From Calycina herbarum (lineage: Eukaryota; Ascomycota; Leotiomycetes; Helotiales; Pezizellaceae), in NCBI GenBank assembly GCA_001414485.1, contig LLEY01000099.1, positions 173,730 through 237,729 of the forward strand: DNA of 64,000 nt. Reading direction: 5' to 3'. The notes under the pieces were generated by a model that worked only from the letters and a program-made list of their open reading frames with translations, did not search any database and was not told the DNA's origin. Both the position numbers and the translations under genes were made by a program. Below, one piece after another: positions 1 through 12,104 of this stretch. Position 1 is the first letter of the stretch; every line of letters begins with the position of its first letter.

Positions 1-75
1 CTTTCTTAGATATTATGCCTTATCTTATTAGAACGTTGTCTAGACTACTTACTACGTATACTGTGATTTATAATA
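1..75 (-). repeat. 3' LTR of gypsy element B (partial)
   Basis: These 75 bases match the last 75 of the LTRs at 5933-6395, 11639-12104 and 18500-18965, with extra C/T and G/A transitions. The internal sequence starts at 76 with ctatccccttcttag, the same junction as in element A at 12105. Confidence 0.85.
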
Positions 76-3000
76 CTATCCCCTTCTTAGACTAGCGTGT
101 CTCTACGCTTAAGTATAGCCTAAGAAATATCGTTAAGAGGCTAGCGGCCTCCCTAGTTCCTATTATGTTATTAACACCTCTCTTGAAAGATAAGCTTAAA
201 TAATATAGAACCCTTAACGCTCTTTGAATCGAACGTTTAGGACGTGAAATGATTCCTTACACTTGTTATGTAAATATGAAAACCAGCCGTCGATATATTA
301 GCGTTCCTAGTAGCTCTAAGTGTTTTGAGTACACTAGGAAGGGCAAATCTTACGATGTTGAGTTATAAAATCGAATACTCTTAATTTTCGAGTAGGAATC
401 TATTAATGCTTAGAAGCAGAGGTTATAATAGGAGGAAGAGACAGCTTATAAGATTTAGGAAGAAGCTATATAAAAGATCCTTCGCCTACGAAAATAATAA
501 CGCTTCTTTATAGAGTAGGAGTAAGAGATGCTCTGTCGTAGTCTTACTAATCTATAAGAACTTAATAAAGCTGATAAGAAAGAAAGAGCAGAGAAAGAGA
601 AAGAAGAGAGGGAATTGAAGGTCGCCTAGCTGGCGGCCCCCTCTTCTTCTAGCGACCCCGCTTTTATTACTAAGCCGACCCTTGATTCGGCTTTCCTTAA
701 GGCTTTCTCTTCTAACTATAAGATGTAGGTAACCCTAGGTTTTAATAGTAGAACTCTTGAAGTTCCTTTAGATAATAGTTAAGATTGCTTTTTAATTCTT
801 AAGTATTTTCTAAGTATAGGTAATCTAACTATCTAATTAAATACTTAATCTTACTTCTAATAATCTTATAGTTAAGAATCTTTTTAACTTTATATTTAGT
901 GTCTAGGTTTACTAGTTAAATCTCTATAAGTAGGGCTAGTAGTGCTCCTAGTAGTGCTAGTTCGAGTAAGGATATATAGAATACTAGATAGATGTTTATT
1001 ATCCTTAGTAGCGCTAATTTATAATTTAAAGGTCTTTTAACGTGTTTAATTTTAAATAGTCTAAGTTTTTTATAATCTAATTTATTATTTAGTCTTTTTA
1101 TATTAATATTCTTTTATACTAAGTAGACTTTATCCCCCTCTTTTAGCGTTGGCTCTTAACTACGTCGTTTATTATAGTAGTATGTATTTCTTTTAACTAT
1201 AAATTACAAATCCTTTATAAGTTCTTTATATAGCCCTTTAATTTTCGAGACGTAAATATAAGTAAGCTAGTTGTTAATAGTCGTAGATAGCGGTTCTTAA
1301 TACGCTAATAATTTATACTTAAAATTAGCATAGAATGGCGTAATAAGTGTTGTTTCTGTTACTAAACTATTATAAGTAAACTATGTTAAAGGTAATAATT
1401 CTACCTAGTTATCTTATTAGTAGTTTATATAATAACGAAGGTATATTTTAACTACTTAATTCATCTGTTTATTTCCTCTATTTATTTAAGAGTAGAAAGC
1501 TATTAAAAGCTTTCTTTTTATACCTAATCGTTTTATAAGAGCAATCTAAAATTTTAAGATAAAGAGCTTGTCTCTATCTAAGAGTATTTCTTCCGGTAGT
1601 CTATGTCTTAAGACTACTTCTCTAAGGAATGTAAATGCTAATTCCTTAGCTATACTTAATTCTATATATGTTATTAGAATTATATACTTTGTAAGTCGTT
1701 CTATAATAACTAGGATCGTGTTATATTTAACTCCTATTATTAGATCTTTAGATTTTAGTAATTTAATAATAAAATCTATAGATATTGATTTCTAAGGTAT
1801 TTATAGTATTAGAGTAGTGTTTATCTGTCTATAAAGAGTATAGTAGGAAGCCTTGTTCCTAGTATAAGTATTATATTCTATTATTACTTCCTTAACTATT
1901 ATAGATAACTAATTAATATAGTAGTATTATCTTATCTTCTAAAGGGTTCTACGAATTCCTTAGTAACTATAAGCGGGTATAGTATAGTATTCCTAGACGA
2001 ACTCCTTTATATATAAGCTAGGAACCTATAGTTTCCCTTTTATATACTAATTATAACCTTTATATATATTCTAAATCTTATCTATCTAGATATTGTTTAT
2101 TACTACTATTTTATATATAATAGGTGCTAAGTCTCTATTCTTAAGAGTTTTTAAGATTATAATCTTTTTATATTCTTTATCTCTCTTATATCTAGGTTTC
2201 TAACTAAGAGTATTAGCTTAAGTATTTAACGTTCTTTTTATATATTAAATAATAATATTAAATCCTTCTAATATCTCTAACTATCTAGCTAATTATCTTA
2301 TTATAAGTTCCTTAGTAGTTATAAATGTCCTAAGGTTCTCGTAGTTAGATAAAACTATAACTAGGTGTTTTACTAGCTATAAATAAATTCTCTAATGTTC
2401 TAAAGCTAATACTATAGTAAGTAATTCTTTATTAAAAATGTTATAGTTTTATTATACTAGGTTAAATATCTTAGAATAATATATAATAGATATAAGTTTT
2501 CCTTTATTATTTAGTTATAGGTAAACCACTTCTACTACTATATCTAAAGCATCTATTTTAATTATACTAGGCTTTTCTATATCGAAATCGTATAAAATAG
2601 GTTCTTCTATAAACTTTGCTTTAATTTTCTAAAAAGCGTCCTCTACCTATTTATTCTATATAAACTTAATAGCTTTCTTAACTAGTCCTAACATTAGTTT
2701 AGTAATCTTTATATAGTCTTAAATAAACAGATAGTAAAAGTTTATAAATCTAAGAAAGGATTATATATCTTTTATATTTTCTAGTAACTTCTAGTTTAAG
2801 ACGTCCTAGATCTTTGCTAGATCTATCTCTATTTTCCTTAAGCTAAATACCTATCCTAGAAAGAGGGTCTAAGTTACTCTAAACTTATATTTCGAGATTT
2901 TCAACTAAGAGTTAACTTTTATAAGTTATTATAAAACTTCTTTAATATATCCTTTATATTCCTCTTCTTTTTCTAAGAAGATTAGGATATTATCTAGATA

Positions 3001-5898
3001 ATAAATTACTATTACCTTTAGAAGATCTCTTAAAATATTATTATTTTATCTTTAATATATAGCTAGTATGTTATAAAGTCTAAAAAGCATAACTATATAT
3101 TTATAAAAGCTTGATAGTAAGGTAAATACTATCTTCTATTCATCTTCGACTTTTATTTGTATAAGTCTATAAGCGTTTTGTTAATCTAATTTTATAAATC
3201 GTACTACTTTACCTAACTTATCTTATAAGTATTAGCTAGGTAGTAGTAGATAAGCGTCCTTAACTATAGCGTGATTTACTTCTTAGTAATTAATATATAC
3301 TCTTCTATCTAAATCGTCTTTCTTTTTAATAATAAGTATATTTAAGGTAATTAGTAACTTAGATTTCCTAATATATCCCTTCTTAATACCTTCCTTTATA
3401 TAACTTTCTATCCTTTATAGGCTTTTCTAGTTATATAACCAAAGCTTCTACTTTAAGAGGTGATAACCCTCTTTTAATTTAATCTTATAATCCTATAAGT
3501 AATGTTCTAGTAAAGCTTATAAGTTTTTTAGGTTCTTGAACAAAGCTCTAAATTCTCTATACTACATAGGTATTTCGTTATTAGCTGTCTTACTAACCTG
3601 TAGAGGACCCTGGGCTAGGTGTCCTAGCGTCTTAGAAGAGGTAGCGCTAACCTTGTTCTAGCCTTATAGTTATAATTATAAACCTATATAATTATATTAA
3701 CTAAAGGTTATTATTCGAGCCTTCTAATTAATATCTAGATTATGTTTCCTAATCTATAGTATACCTAGTATTACTTCCTTACTTCCTATTTTAATAATAT
3801 TAAATTATATGTCTAAGTAGTGTCCTTTAATAGTAATATTTATTAGAATAGTTTACTAATTAATAATTCTATTCTAGTATATAACGTCTGTTCTGTTAAC
3901 TACTACTAGGCAGTATAGCTTTATACCTTTGATTAGGATGTTTAACTTTTTCTAAGCTACTAGGGAAAGAAAATTACTCGTTACTCTTAAATTAATTAAG
4001 ACTTAGAGTTCCTTTCCTTTTATCTTCACTGTTATTATAAGTTAATTTTCTCTAGAGGTAGCGTTTAATTCTCTAATTATTAGTTAGTAGAGCTCTTTCT
4101 ATACTAACTCCGTTTCTTAGTCTATATTATATTCGTTTATCTCCTAGAAGATTATACTAAATAACTTCCTATTTTATAATTCCTAAAATATTACTCTAAC
4201 TTTTCTAACTAAAGCGACTATAGTATACTAGCTTCCTATTTCTAGTATAGCTTCTCTACTATTAGGTAGTATATCTAAAAAACTGGTTTTAGAGCGTCTT
4301 ATAAAGTCGTTAGGACCCTGCTATTGCCATTTGCTAGTTTCTTCCTATAGATCTACGACTATCTAAATATCTCTTATCTTAGATATACTAGATAGTTTGC
4401 TAGATACTGCTTATTCTGGTCTAGGTTCTTTAAATTCAATGGTTTCCCTTCTAGTAATAAGGCTTACTAAAGTTATTCTATCTTATTTATTTTAAACTAT
4501 TTTATAGGTAGTTAAAATAGTAGGGTTAATTCCTTAAGTAGAATATAGGCTCTAGAAATCAGGTTTCTAGTTTTCTATATATACCTATCTATTCTCTCTT
4601 TTAAAAGTTCTAATAAATGCTTATATCTCGCCTTATTTAGGCTTATATATTCCTAGATCTACTTCTAACGAGTCGGATATCGATTCCGACGACTCTAACG
4701 AACTTATTAATAGTAGTAATTTATATTCTACTTAAAGAGGCAATTTATAATCTATTTCCAACCGTATATTATAATATTCTTCGAGTAATAGATCCCTATT
4801 GTTATTAGTGTCCTATACCTTACTAACTTATAACTTAATTCCTTCGTTTAGCTATAAGTATACAACGTCTGCTGTTATATCTACAGCGTCTGTTTTAATT
4901 TGTATACTATAACCTCTAGCCTTAAGTTCTTCGTCTATAAGTTCGATTTTTTCTATTAAAGCTACTTCTTTTTAGATAGTAGCGTTAGCTTGTTTCCCTT
5001 TAGAGTCTTTCTTCTTACTATACTCATTTGCTCTATAGCTAGGAAGACTATAGTTATAACATAAGTTCTACTTACGTCGACGATTTCGCTCTTTCTAGGA
5101 CAATCCTCTCTTCTAAGAGTTTTCTTTCTTAGATTCCTTCTCTAGAACCTATGATTTCTAAGTAGCGTCGATTTCTATAAGATCTCTATAATCTTTTTAT
5201 CTACTCTTTCTATGTCGATAACTATAACTTCCTTTCCTCTCTAGATTTCTTTTATAGATACGGTTATCGATTCTAATTACGTTATTCGTTAATTTATTTA
5301 ATATATCTAGAAAATCCTCTTATACGATTTTATCCTTTATATTATTCTTAAGTCTACGATAGAATTGTTTACGTAATACTTTATCGTTCTATCTTATTTA
5401 TATAGAGTACTATTAAAATTATAAGGCATACTTAGCAGCTAATCCCTTCTACCTAAGTATATACAAAGCTCTAACTACCTTTTTCTTTATATTAACATTC
5501 TTAAAAGCCTAGTTAATTCCCTCCCTAAATCCTCGAACATTCCTAAACAAATCTCTTATTTTCTTAAACATCTAAAGAGAGACTTTTCTATCTACTATTT
5601 TATTCATCTAGTAATCCTCTAAGTACAGTTCTAACCAGTTATAAGCTACCCCTTTAAGACAGGTAGACAACTATATAACCTAGTTAGTTTTACTTAGAAA
5701 CTAGGTATAATAAAAACTCAAGTAGAGGAAAGCCTTTATTAAGAATTCAGCTAGCTTCTTAGGTAAGCTATTAAACAGCTTCGGAAGAGGAAGTTTTACT
5801 TCCTCTCGAAGAGTAGTAACTAGTACAACTAGTATAACTAGGGGGTCCGCAGCTAGCCTTAGTAGAGCGGTTCTTAGAGTAGAAGAGGTTGCCGACAT
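76..5898 (-). pseudogene. gag-pol remnant of gypsy element B
   Basis: Minus-strand reading from an ATG at 5898, 34 bases inside the LTR, gives a Gag-like N-terminus of about 65 residues before decay. Farther on come a zinc-knuckle remnant (near 5000-5060), RT (YLDN box near 2990) and, toward 1200-1900, strongly decayed sequence in the place expected for integrase. Many in-frame TAA/TAG codons mean it cannot be translated. The Gag N-terminus (MSATSST...) is not the one in elements A and D, so this is a different Gag module on a related pol and LTR. Confidence 0.75.
249..728 (+). pseudogene. Opposite-strand accessory ORF of element B
   Basis: Read on the plus strand, against gag-pol, this begins at an ATG at 249. 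Apart from RIP-type stops it encodes a short Cys/Tyr-spaced N-terminal motif (C..N.K.S...ISVPSSSKCFEYTRKG-like), a Glu/Lys/Gln-rich coiled coil, then a Ser/Pro segment (APSSSSDPAFITKPTLDSAF). The same protein can be read at the same place in element A (12278) and, more diverged, in D (about 55280-55694) and E. I do not know a named function; the Cys spacing suggests a small zinc-binding head. It lies next to the 3' LTR. Confidence 0.55.
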
Positions 5899-5932
5899 AG
5901 TAGCGATCTTACTTCTAAGCAAGTGCTTAATA

Positions 5933-6395
5933 TATAACGAAACTCGAACAAACTAAACAAAGATAACTAAGTCTCAAAGGTTAGTATATAGTAAGAAGTA
6001 TAAATACACTGGTTATTCACTTAGAAGTGAACTCGTTACTTATATTAAAGATATTAAATAAGATAATAAGATTAATAACTAAAGTTAAGCACGAAGCTCC
6101 TATCTAATAGTAGACGTGCTAGTCTTATATAGAACCTTCGTTTCCAAAGTACGTCGCTTACATCGCTCGCGTCGCTTACGTCGCTTACGATTAAGGCGAC
6201 TAGAGCGATGTAGGCGATTATGTTATATAACCATACGTAACTTCTAATATTACTATAATAGTAAGATCCTGAAATCCCTAATATCCTTCCGTATTACTGA
6301 TTTCCTCCTATGTTACTTTCCTTTCCCAGATATTATACCTTATCCTATTAGAACGCCGTCTGAACTACTTACCACGTATACCGTGATTCGTAATA
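5933..6395 (-). repeat. 5' LTR of gypsy element B
   Basis: 463 bp, running from tataacgaaac (TG mutated to TA at the terminus) to cgtaata. It aligns over its whole length with the LTRs of element A. It is visibly less mutated than the partial LTR at 1-75. Confidence 0.88.
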
Positions 6396-7122
6396 CCTAA
6401 GTAGAGGCAGTTAAGGTATTAAATAGTATATCTCCAACTTTAGCCTTATTTATAAGCAGCTCCTATATAAGGATCTTCTACTTCTCCTAAGTAGTAAAGC
6501 CTAGCTAACCTACCGAGTCTCTTAAGAAGGGAGACTTATATATTCTAGTACTCTAGTACTACTTGTAAATCTTAAAGACGTCTTTGCTCTTCGTAGATTT
6601 ATTAATTAGGTTATAGAAGTGTTCTCTCTTTACCTTCTAGATTTCCTATCTTAGACTCCTATAAAGAGACTTCAAGGCTCGAGGGCTCGTGTTAAGCCTT
6701 TGTGCCTGCCTTGCCTCAGTAGCCGCCGTCTAGTATTCCTTATTCTACTAGGGGTATTTGAATCTATGTCCGAGACCTTGCTTAGTACTATAGAGGTATA
6801 TACTATATACGCTCTCAGTGATAAATCCTACTAGAGCCTCTAGCAATTCCGTATTTAGTTATTATATAAGTTCGTATAGCTATTATGTTTCGAGCTTACT
6901 TTAGAAAGTAGTCTTAAAGGTTTTAACGTTAAAAGTGCTAAGTTTTAAAGGCGGATCCTTCTCTATTAGGTTTCCTATACACAGAAGCCAGGTAAGAAGT
7001 AGGAGGTAGTCAGAGCCACACTCAAAGGTAAGGTCTATCTTAGTAGACGCCCCTCTTTAGTAGAGGTTGCTCGAGCAAAAGGCAAGGTTAGGGGTATTGC
7101 CGAGGTTATATGTTTACGTTCT
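6396..7122 (-). mobile_element. LINE (Tad-like) remnant, segment downstream of endonuclease
   Basis: Read on the minus strand from 7122 this continues directly the endonuclease reading at 20375-20900: ...NLAFCSSNL...DLTFECGSDYLLLL, which fits the C-terminal SDH-type motif of an APE-like LINE endonuclease. Next comes the linker toward RT, ending KAKVGDILFNTL just before the gypsy LTR at 6395. Stops are RIP-type TAA/TAG. The reverse transcriptase itself would lie to the left of the window, beyond element B. Joining 7122 to 20375, after removing one gttct copy, restores the frame; this is the evidence that element C is an insertion. Confidence 0.8.
7118..7122. repeat. Target-site duplication of element C, left copy
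   Basis: gttct directly precedes the LTR at 7123 and recurs at 20375-20379, directly after the right LTR. A 5-bp duplication is typical of Ty3/gypsy integration. Confidence 0.9.
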
Positions 7123-7451
7123 TGTTACGGACCTGGCCACCGCCGAGCACGTGACTCGCGTACGGCTGCTCGCCGGCGTCCGCAAAGCCTGCCATTCCTA
7201 GCCTGGCCTAGAACCATTCCTACCTAGGCTAGGAACCATTTCTATAAACGGATCGACATTCCTATAACTTATCGATTCCTTAGCTATCTCTATATTATAG
7301 GACCTCTAGAAGTCTCCTCTTTCCTTCTCTTCTCTTCTATAGCTTTAGATCTTCAATTGAACCACCTCTTACTTCTCTAATTATCCGCTATACCTATATA
7401 TGCTATAGGTAAGGATAACTACTAGAGGGCTAGCAGATTGGGTTTGTCACA
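7123..7451 (+). repeat. 5' LTR of element C
   Basis: Starts tgttacggacc and ends ggtttgtcaca. It differs from 20046-20374 mainly by a few C/T transitions. Confidence 0.92.
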
Positions 7452-7670
7452 TTATCTAAAGCTCCCTTCTTCTCTCTATTTACTACTGCTCCTAGGAAGG
7501 ATTAGAATATCTGTTGCGATTCTAACACAACACCTACAGTCTATATAGACCGCCTGTAGATGCTACCAGCGCCTTATACAGCCCCGCGTACCCACGCCTA
7601 CCACTGTATACAAGAGCCTGAGGCTCTTCTACCTATACCCTCTGTCCTTATAACTGAGTCGTCTACAACG

Positions 7671-8640
7671 ATGTCTGCCGACCAGCCTATAGACGCTTAA
7701 CAGCTCGCTACAGCTCTGAAACAGGTCCGTCTACTGTAAGAACAACTAGACAATGTCCGTACCCCTCCGCGAGGGAATACCTCGTCTAAAACTAGATAAC
7801 ATAGGTCGTTTACGGTCAAGCTTAAGAATACTAAGCCTCTAACGGATGGCTCGTCTCTAACCTTTAATAACTAGAAGATCTAGATTAAGGACAAGTTCCT
7901 TATTAACGCCTCTATGTTTAAGCTAGAGGAAGCAAAGATAGCTTACGTTTTTAACTATACAGCTAATATTACTTAGAAGCATCTTACGCCTCGTTACCAG
8001 AAGAGACCTAAGCTGTTTTAGTCTATAAAAGAAATAATCGCATATCTTATAGATATCCTAGAGAACCTGTTCAAAGCGTAGGACGCCTGTATCGAATTCC
8101 GCTAGCTCGTTATAAGAGATGACGAGACTTTCGTAACCTTCTATACTCGCTTCTTATACCTTATAGGCACTAGACGGATCCCGACAGACGACTTATAGCC
8201 CGACTTATATAATAAGCTTACGCCACCTCTACAACAGTCTGTCTTACTATTCTTAGACGTCCTGCTTATAAGTACAGCCCTAGCAAACAAGTGTCGACTT
8301 GTTAATAAGAACTTATAAAGACTTTAGCTCTGTAGAAGCAACTTACGGACCGCTCGTCTCACCCCCCGGCCTACAACTGCTACTACTACCTCCCGCCCAG
8401 CTAGAACTTTCACTACTACTTAAACTACGTTCCGTACAACCTCCCCTGCCCCGGCCCCCCGCCTTTATAGACTATTACGTGAACTAACGCCTGCCTGTAA
8501 GGAACCGGACGACGCCTGCTTTAAGTGTAAGAGGACTAGGCACTATGCCCGCGAATGCCCTAAGAACTCTAAGCCTATTACAGACGTTAATAAGCTTATA
8601 GAGCCTACGTCCGACTTAGAACAGTCGGAAAACGACTAAG
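7671..8640 (+). pseudogene. Element C gag remnant with CCHC zinc knuckle
   Basis: The ATG at 7671 opens MSADQPIDA then a RIP stop. The reading continues as a typical fungal gypsy Gag: an N-terminal helix rich in Gln/Leu, a central region ...LTFNN.KI.IKDKF... and a zinc knuckle at 8517-8567 (C-F-K-C...H...C, all four ligands kept). Gln codons are often TAG/TAA. The start is chosen because it is the first ATG of the frame that carries the Gag domains. Confidence 0.8.
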
Positions 8641-11638
8641 TCTAGGGAAAGTCTCCCCCCTAAGCTTGCTTTACCGAGGTCCTAGCTAGTTAGCTATCGA
8701 TCTAAGTTAGCTACTTAGAGGAAAACAGTTTACAGTCTCTTATAACTTAGTCTATAATAGATACAGATTCAAAACCTCTGCTCTAGCTGATACTAGAGTA
8801 AACAGCTTTGTACTTATTAGTACAAAGTTCGCTTAGGAGCTAGCTCGCTTCTTCTCTTTAACTATTTATACTCTTCCTACTTCTATTATAGTTCGCGGCT
8901 TTAATAGACAGAGTCGACAGTCCGTAGACTGCTATATTATTCTTCACTTATATATAGACGGCTGTAAATAGTATAACGTCCCTATAGTCCTCCTTAATAC
9001 TAGCTATTAAGACCTTATTCTTAGGCGTATATAGTTTAACTAGCTTAACGTATAACTCAACCCCCACCAGCGACGACTTATATAGCCCGCGGATCTCCCT
9101 CCTTCTCCTAACCTTGTCTAGCTACGCCTCCTAGATCCTAGGATCCTATAGACTCGGCTCTTAAACCTAGATTACTAAGCTGACGCGGATCGCCGCGATC
9201 AGGCCCTAGAAGAACAGGTCGTACGCAAATACTAGGAAGACCTGCAACTGTCTATAAGCCTTATTAACGAGCTGCTAGTCTCTCGGATCCTAGCGCGCCC
9301 GCCTACTATACCCCTGGCCGTATGTCACAGCGAGTACTAGGACCGCTAAAACAACTTACGAAATATAAACCGCGCTCTTATAGGTTTAGATATCTGTAAA
9401 GCCTCTGTAGCGCGTCTAAAACGTGTACGCCTCGACCTGCCACCGGTAGACATCGCTGTTATCGGTGCTGCTATATATCGCTGTAACCTATAAGACACTG
9501 AAGCTACGGCCTTTAGTACCTCTCTTTATAAGATCGATTACTTAATAGAAAAAAAGCTTATAAATTAAAAAGACGACTTACAGGTCTAAGAAAGCCTCCC
9601 TAGAGCCTACTAGGATCTCGTAGACGTTTTCTCTAAAGCTGCGTCTAATACTCTTCTCTCTCGTCGCCTATACGACTATAAGATCGAACTTAAGAACGGG
9701 AACGCAGACGACTTATCTTATAGCCCCCTCCGCCACTAGTTAACAGACGAGCTCTAGGCTGTAAAACAATACCTTATTAAGAACCTTTATAAAGGTTTTA
9801 TTAAAGCTAGCCAAGCCTTCTTTACAGCTCTGATTCTCTTTGTTAAGAAGTCTAACGGCTCTCTACGGTTCTATATTAATTACTATAAGCTAAATAACCT
9901 AACCTGTAAGAACTAGTATCCTCTTCTGTTAATCGATGAAACTCTTGCTCGTCTAGGCAAGGCTCGTATCTTTATAAAGCTAGATATACGACAAGCTTTT
10001 CACCGGATTCGGATTAACCCTGAGTCTAAGGAACTAATAACGTTCTAGACCTGTTATAGAGCTTATAAGTGTAAAGTTATGTCTTTCGGACTAACTAACA
10101 GACTCGTAACATATTAACGGTTTATAAACGACGTACTCTTCGACTATTTAGACGACTTTTATACTACCTACCTTAACGATATTCTTATTTACTCTAAGAA
10201 CGAGCTAGACTATTAGAAACACGTCTATAAGGTCCTTTTACAGCTTTGTAAAGCTAGCTTATAGGCTGATATTAAGAAATCTAAGTTTAACGTTACTTAT
10301 ACGAAGTACCTAGGCTTCTATATAAGCACTAACGGGATTAAAGTAGACCTGGAAAAGATAGAAACGATCTATAACTAGGAACGCCCTATTATAGTCCGCA
10401 GTGTTCAGTCCTTTCTTAGCTTTTATAACTTCTATCGGAAGTTTATTCTTAACTACGGACGAGTTGTACGCCTGTTAACAGCTCTAACTTATAAAGACTA
10501 GCTGTTTTAGTAGACACCTGCTTATTAGGACGCCTTCTCTAAGCTAAAGGCCTGGCTTATTAATATACCTCTTCTTATATACTTTAATCTGTAATACGAG
10601 TCTATAGTTGAGACCGATTCCTCTAACGGCGTCCTTAGCGGTATACTCCTTCAGTTATAGCTAAGTCAAGAGTAGTACCCTATAGCTTACTTCTCTAAGA
10701 TAATGATACCTGCTAAGATTAACTACCCGATTTACGATAAAGAGATACTAGCTATTATACGTTCTCTAGAAGCCTAGAGACCTAAGCTCGAAGGGTCTCT
10801 GTACCGGGTACGGGTTGTTTTAGACTATAAAGCTCTTAAGTACTTTATAACAACTAAAGCCTTATCTAGCTAACAAGCCTGCTAGGCTGAAACCCTCTCT
10901 CGATTTAACTTCCTACTTACTTATAAGCCTAGTAGCTAGAATCGAGCGGATTCCCTTACTCGCTAGGACTAAGAAGCAGATAGTTAAATAGTAATAAAGA
11001 TATCTACTCGTACGTAAGTCCTCTTATAGCCTAAGAATCTCGACTTGCGGATTATTATAGACCTAGACTTAGACCCTTCCGTAGATATTACACCCGTTAG
11101 AGTAGCCGACGGACTACACGACTTAATTAACGATATTCTATAGGCTAATCGTACGAGTACGGGCCTTAACGCTCTCCGCTAGTATACTACGGACGAACGC
11201 CCTAGCTAGACAACCCGTAACAGCCTCCTACTATACTAAGAACGGCTTATCCTACTCGAGGACGACGATCTCAAAGTACGCTTACTAAGCGAGGTTCACA
11301 ATCAAGTCTCGGTAGCCTACCCTGGATAATCTAAGACTCTAAAGCTAGTTATAGACTACTACTACTAGCCGCACCTTCGTTCGGATATATAACGATTCGT
11401 CTGTAACTGCTAGACCTACCGTCGCTCTTATATATTGTAAGACCGCCTCTCTAGACTTCTCAACCCCTTGTCTATCCTAGATTGCCTATAGTAATATATA
11501 TTAGTTGATTTTAAGGAATTCCCTTCTAATAAGTCTAGGATAGATATAATTATTATCTTTATCTGCCGGCTAAGTAAGAGATCTATCTCTATCTCTTACC
11601 TAAAGACTACGAACGTAAAAAAGACTACGCGGATCTAC
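8641..11638 (+). pseudogene. Element C pol remnant, part 1 (protease, RT, RNase H, integrase N-half)
   Basis: The plus strand shows in order: an aspartic protease (LADT.VNSF near 8785-8815, the Gly of DTG mutated); RT from about 9780 with FVKKSNGSLRFYINYYKLN, KLDIRQAFHRIRI and YLNDILIYS (the YLDD box mutated to YLND, near 10165-10195); RNase H from about 10600 (ETDSSNGVLSGIL, NYPIYDKEILAII); and the integrase zinc region near 11285-11440. The catalytic core begins (LVDFKEFP near 11500) and is cut by element A at 11638. Stops are frequent. Confidence 0.88.
11634..11638. repeat. Target-site duplication of element A, left copy
   Basis: tctac precedes the LTR at 11639 and follows the other LTR at 18966-18970. 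Confidence 0.9.
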
Positions 11639-12104
11639 TGTAACGAAACTTAAACGAACTAAACAAAGATAACTAAGTCTTGAAAGTTGGTATATAGGTA
11701 AGAAGTATAGATACGCCAGGTTTGTTTACTTAGAAGTGAACTCGTTACTTATATTAAAGATGTTAAATAAGATAATAAGATTAATAACTAAAGTTAAGTA
11801 TAAAGCTCCTATCTAATAGTAGACGTGCTAGTCTTATATAGAACCTTCGTTTCTAAAGTGCGTCGCTTATATCGCTTACGTTGCTTATATTACTTATAAT
11901 TAAGATAACTAGAGCGATATAGGCGATTATATTATATAACTATATATAACTTCTAATATTACTATAATAGTAAGATCTTAAAATTCCTAATATCCTTCTA
12001 TATTACTAATTTCCTCTTATGTTACTTTCCTTTCTTAGATATTATACCTTATCTTATTAGAACGCTATCTAGACTACTTACTACGTATACTGTGATTCGT
12101 AACA
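11639..12104 (-). repeat. 3' LTR of element A
   Basis: 466 bp, tgtaacgaaact to cgtaaca. Aligned with 18500-18965 the differences are almost only C/T and G/A, nearly always with the T or A in this copy. Confidence 0.92.

Larger units (their letters stand above)
1..6395 (-). mobile_element. RIP-degraded Ty3/gypsy element B, left end cut by window
   Basis: The window opens inside the element's 3' LTR (1-75, ending taata for an original TGaCA-type end). The other LTR is 5933-6395 (463 bp). Coding order on the minus strand is Gag start near 5898, a zinc-knuckle remnant near 5000-5060 (CYN...GLP-like spacing, with one Cys mutated) and reverse transcriptase near 2960-3010, where YLDNILIF stands for the YLDD box. 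Stops throughout are mostly TAA/TAG at former Gln/Trp codons, which is the RIP pattern. The LTR ends and downstream internal part match element A (11639-18965), but the Gag N-terminus differs. It interrupts the LINE remnant that begins at 6396; its second target duplication lies outside the window. Confidence 0.88.

Noticed and set aside
1568..1795. 75-codon plus-strand frame in element B
   Set aside because: Antisense to the integrase region of a RIP-degraded element; not preserved as an open frame in A or D.
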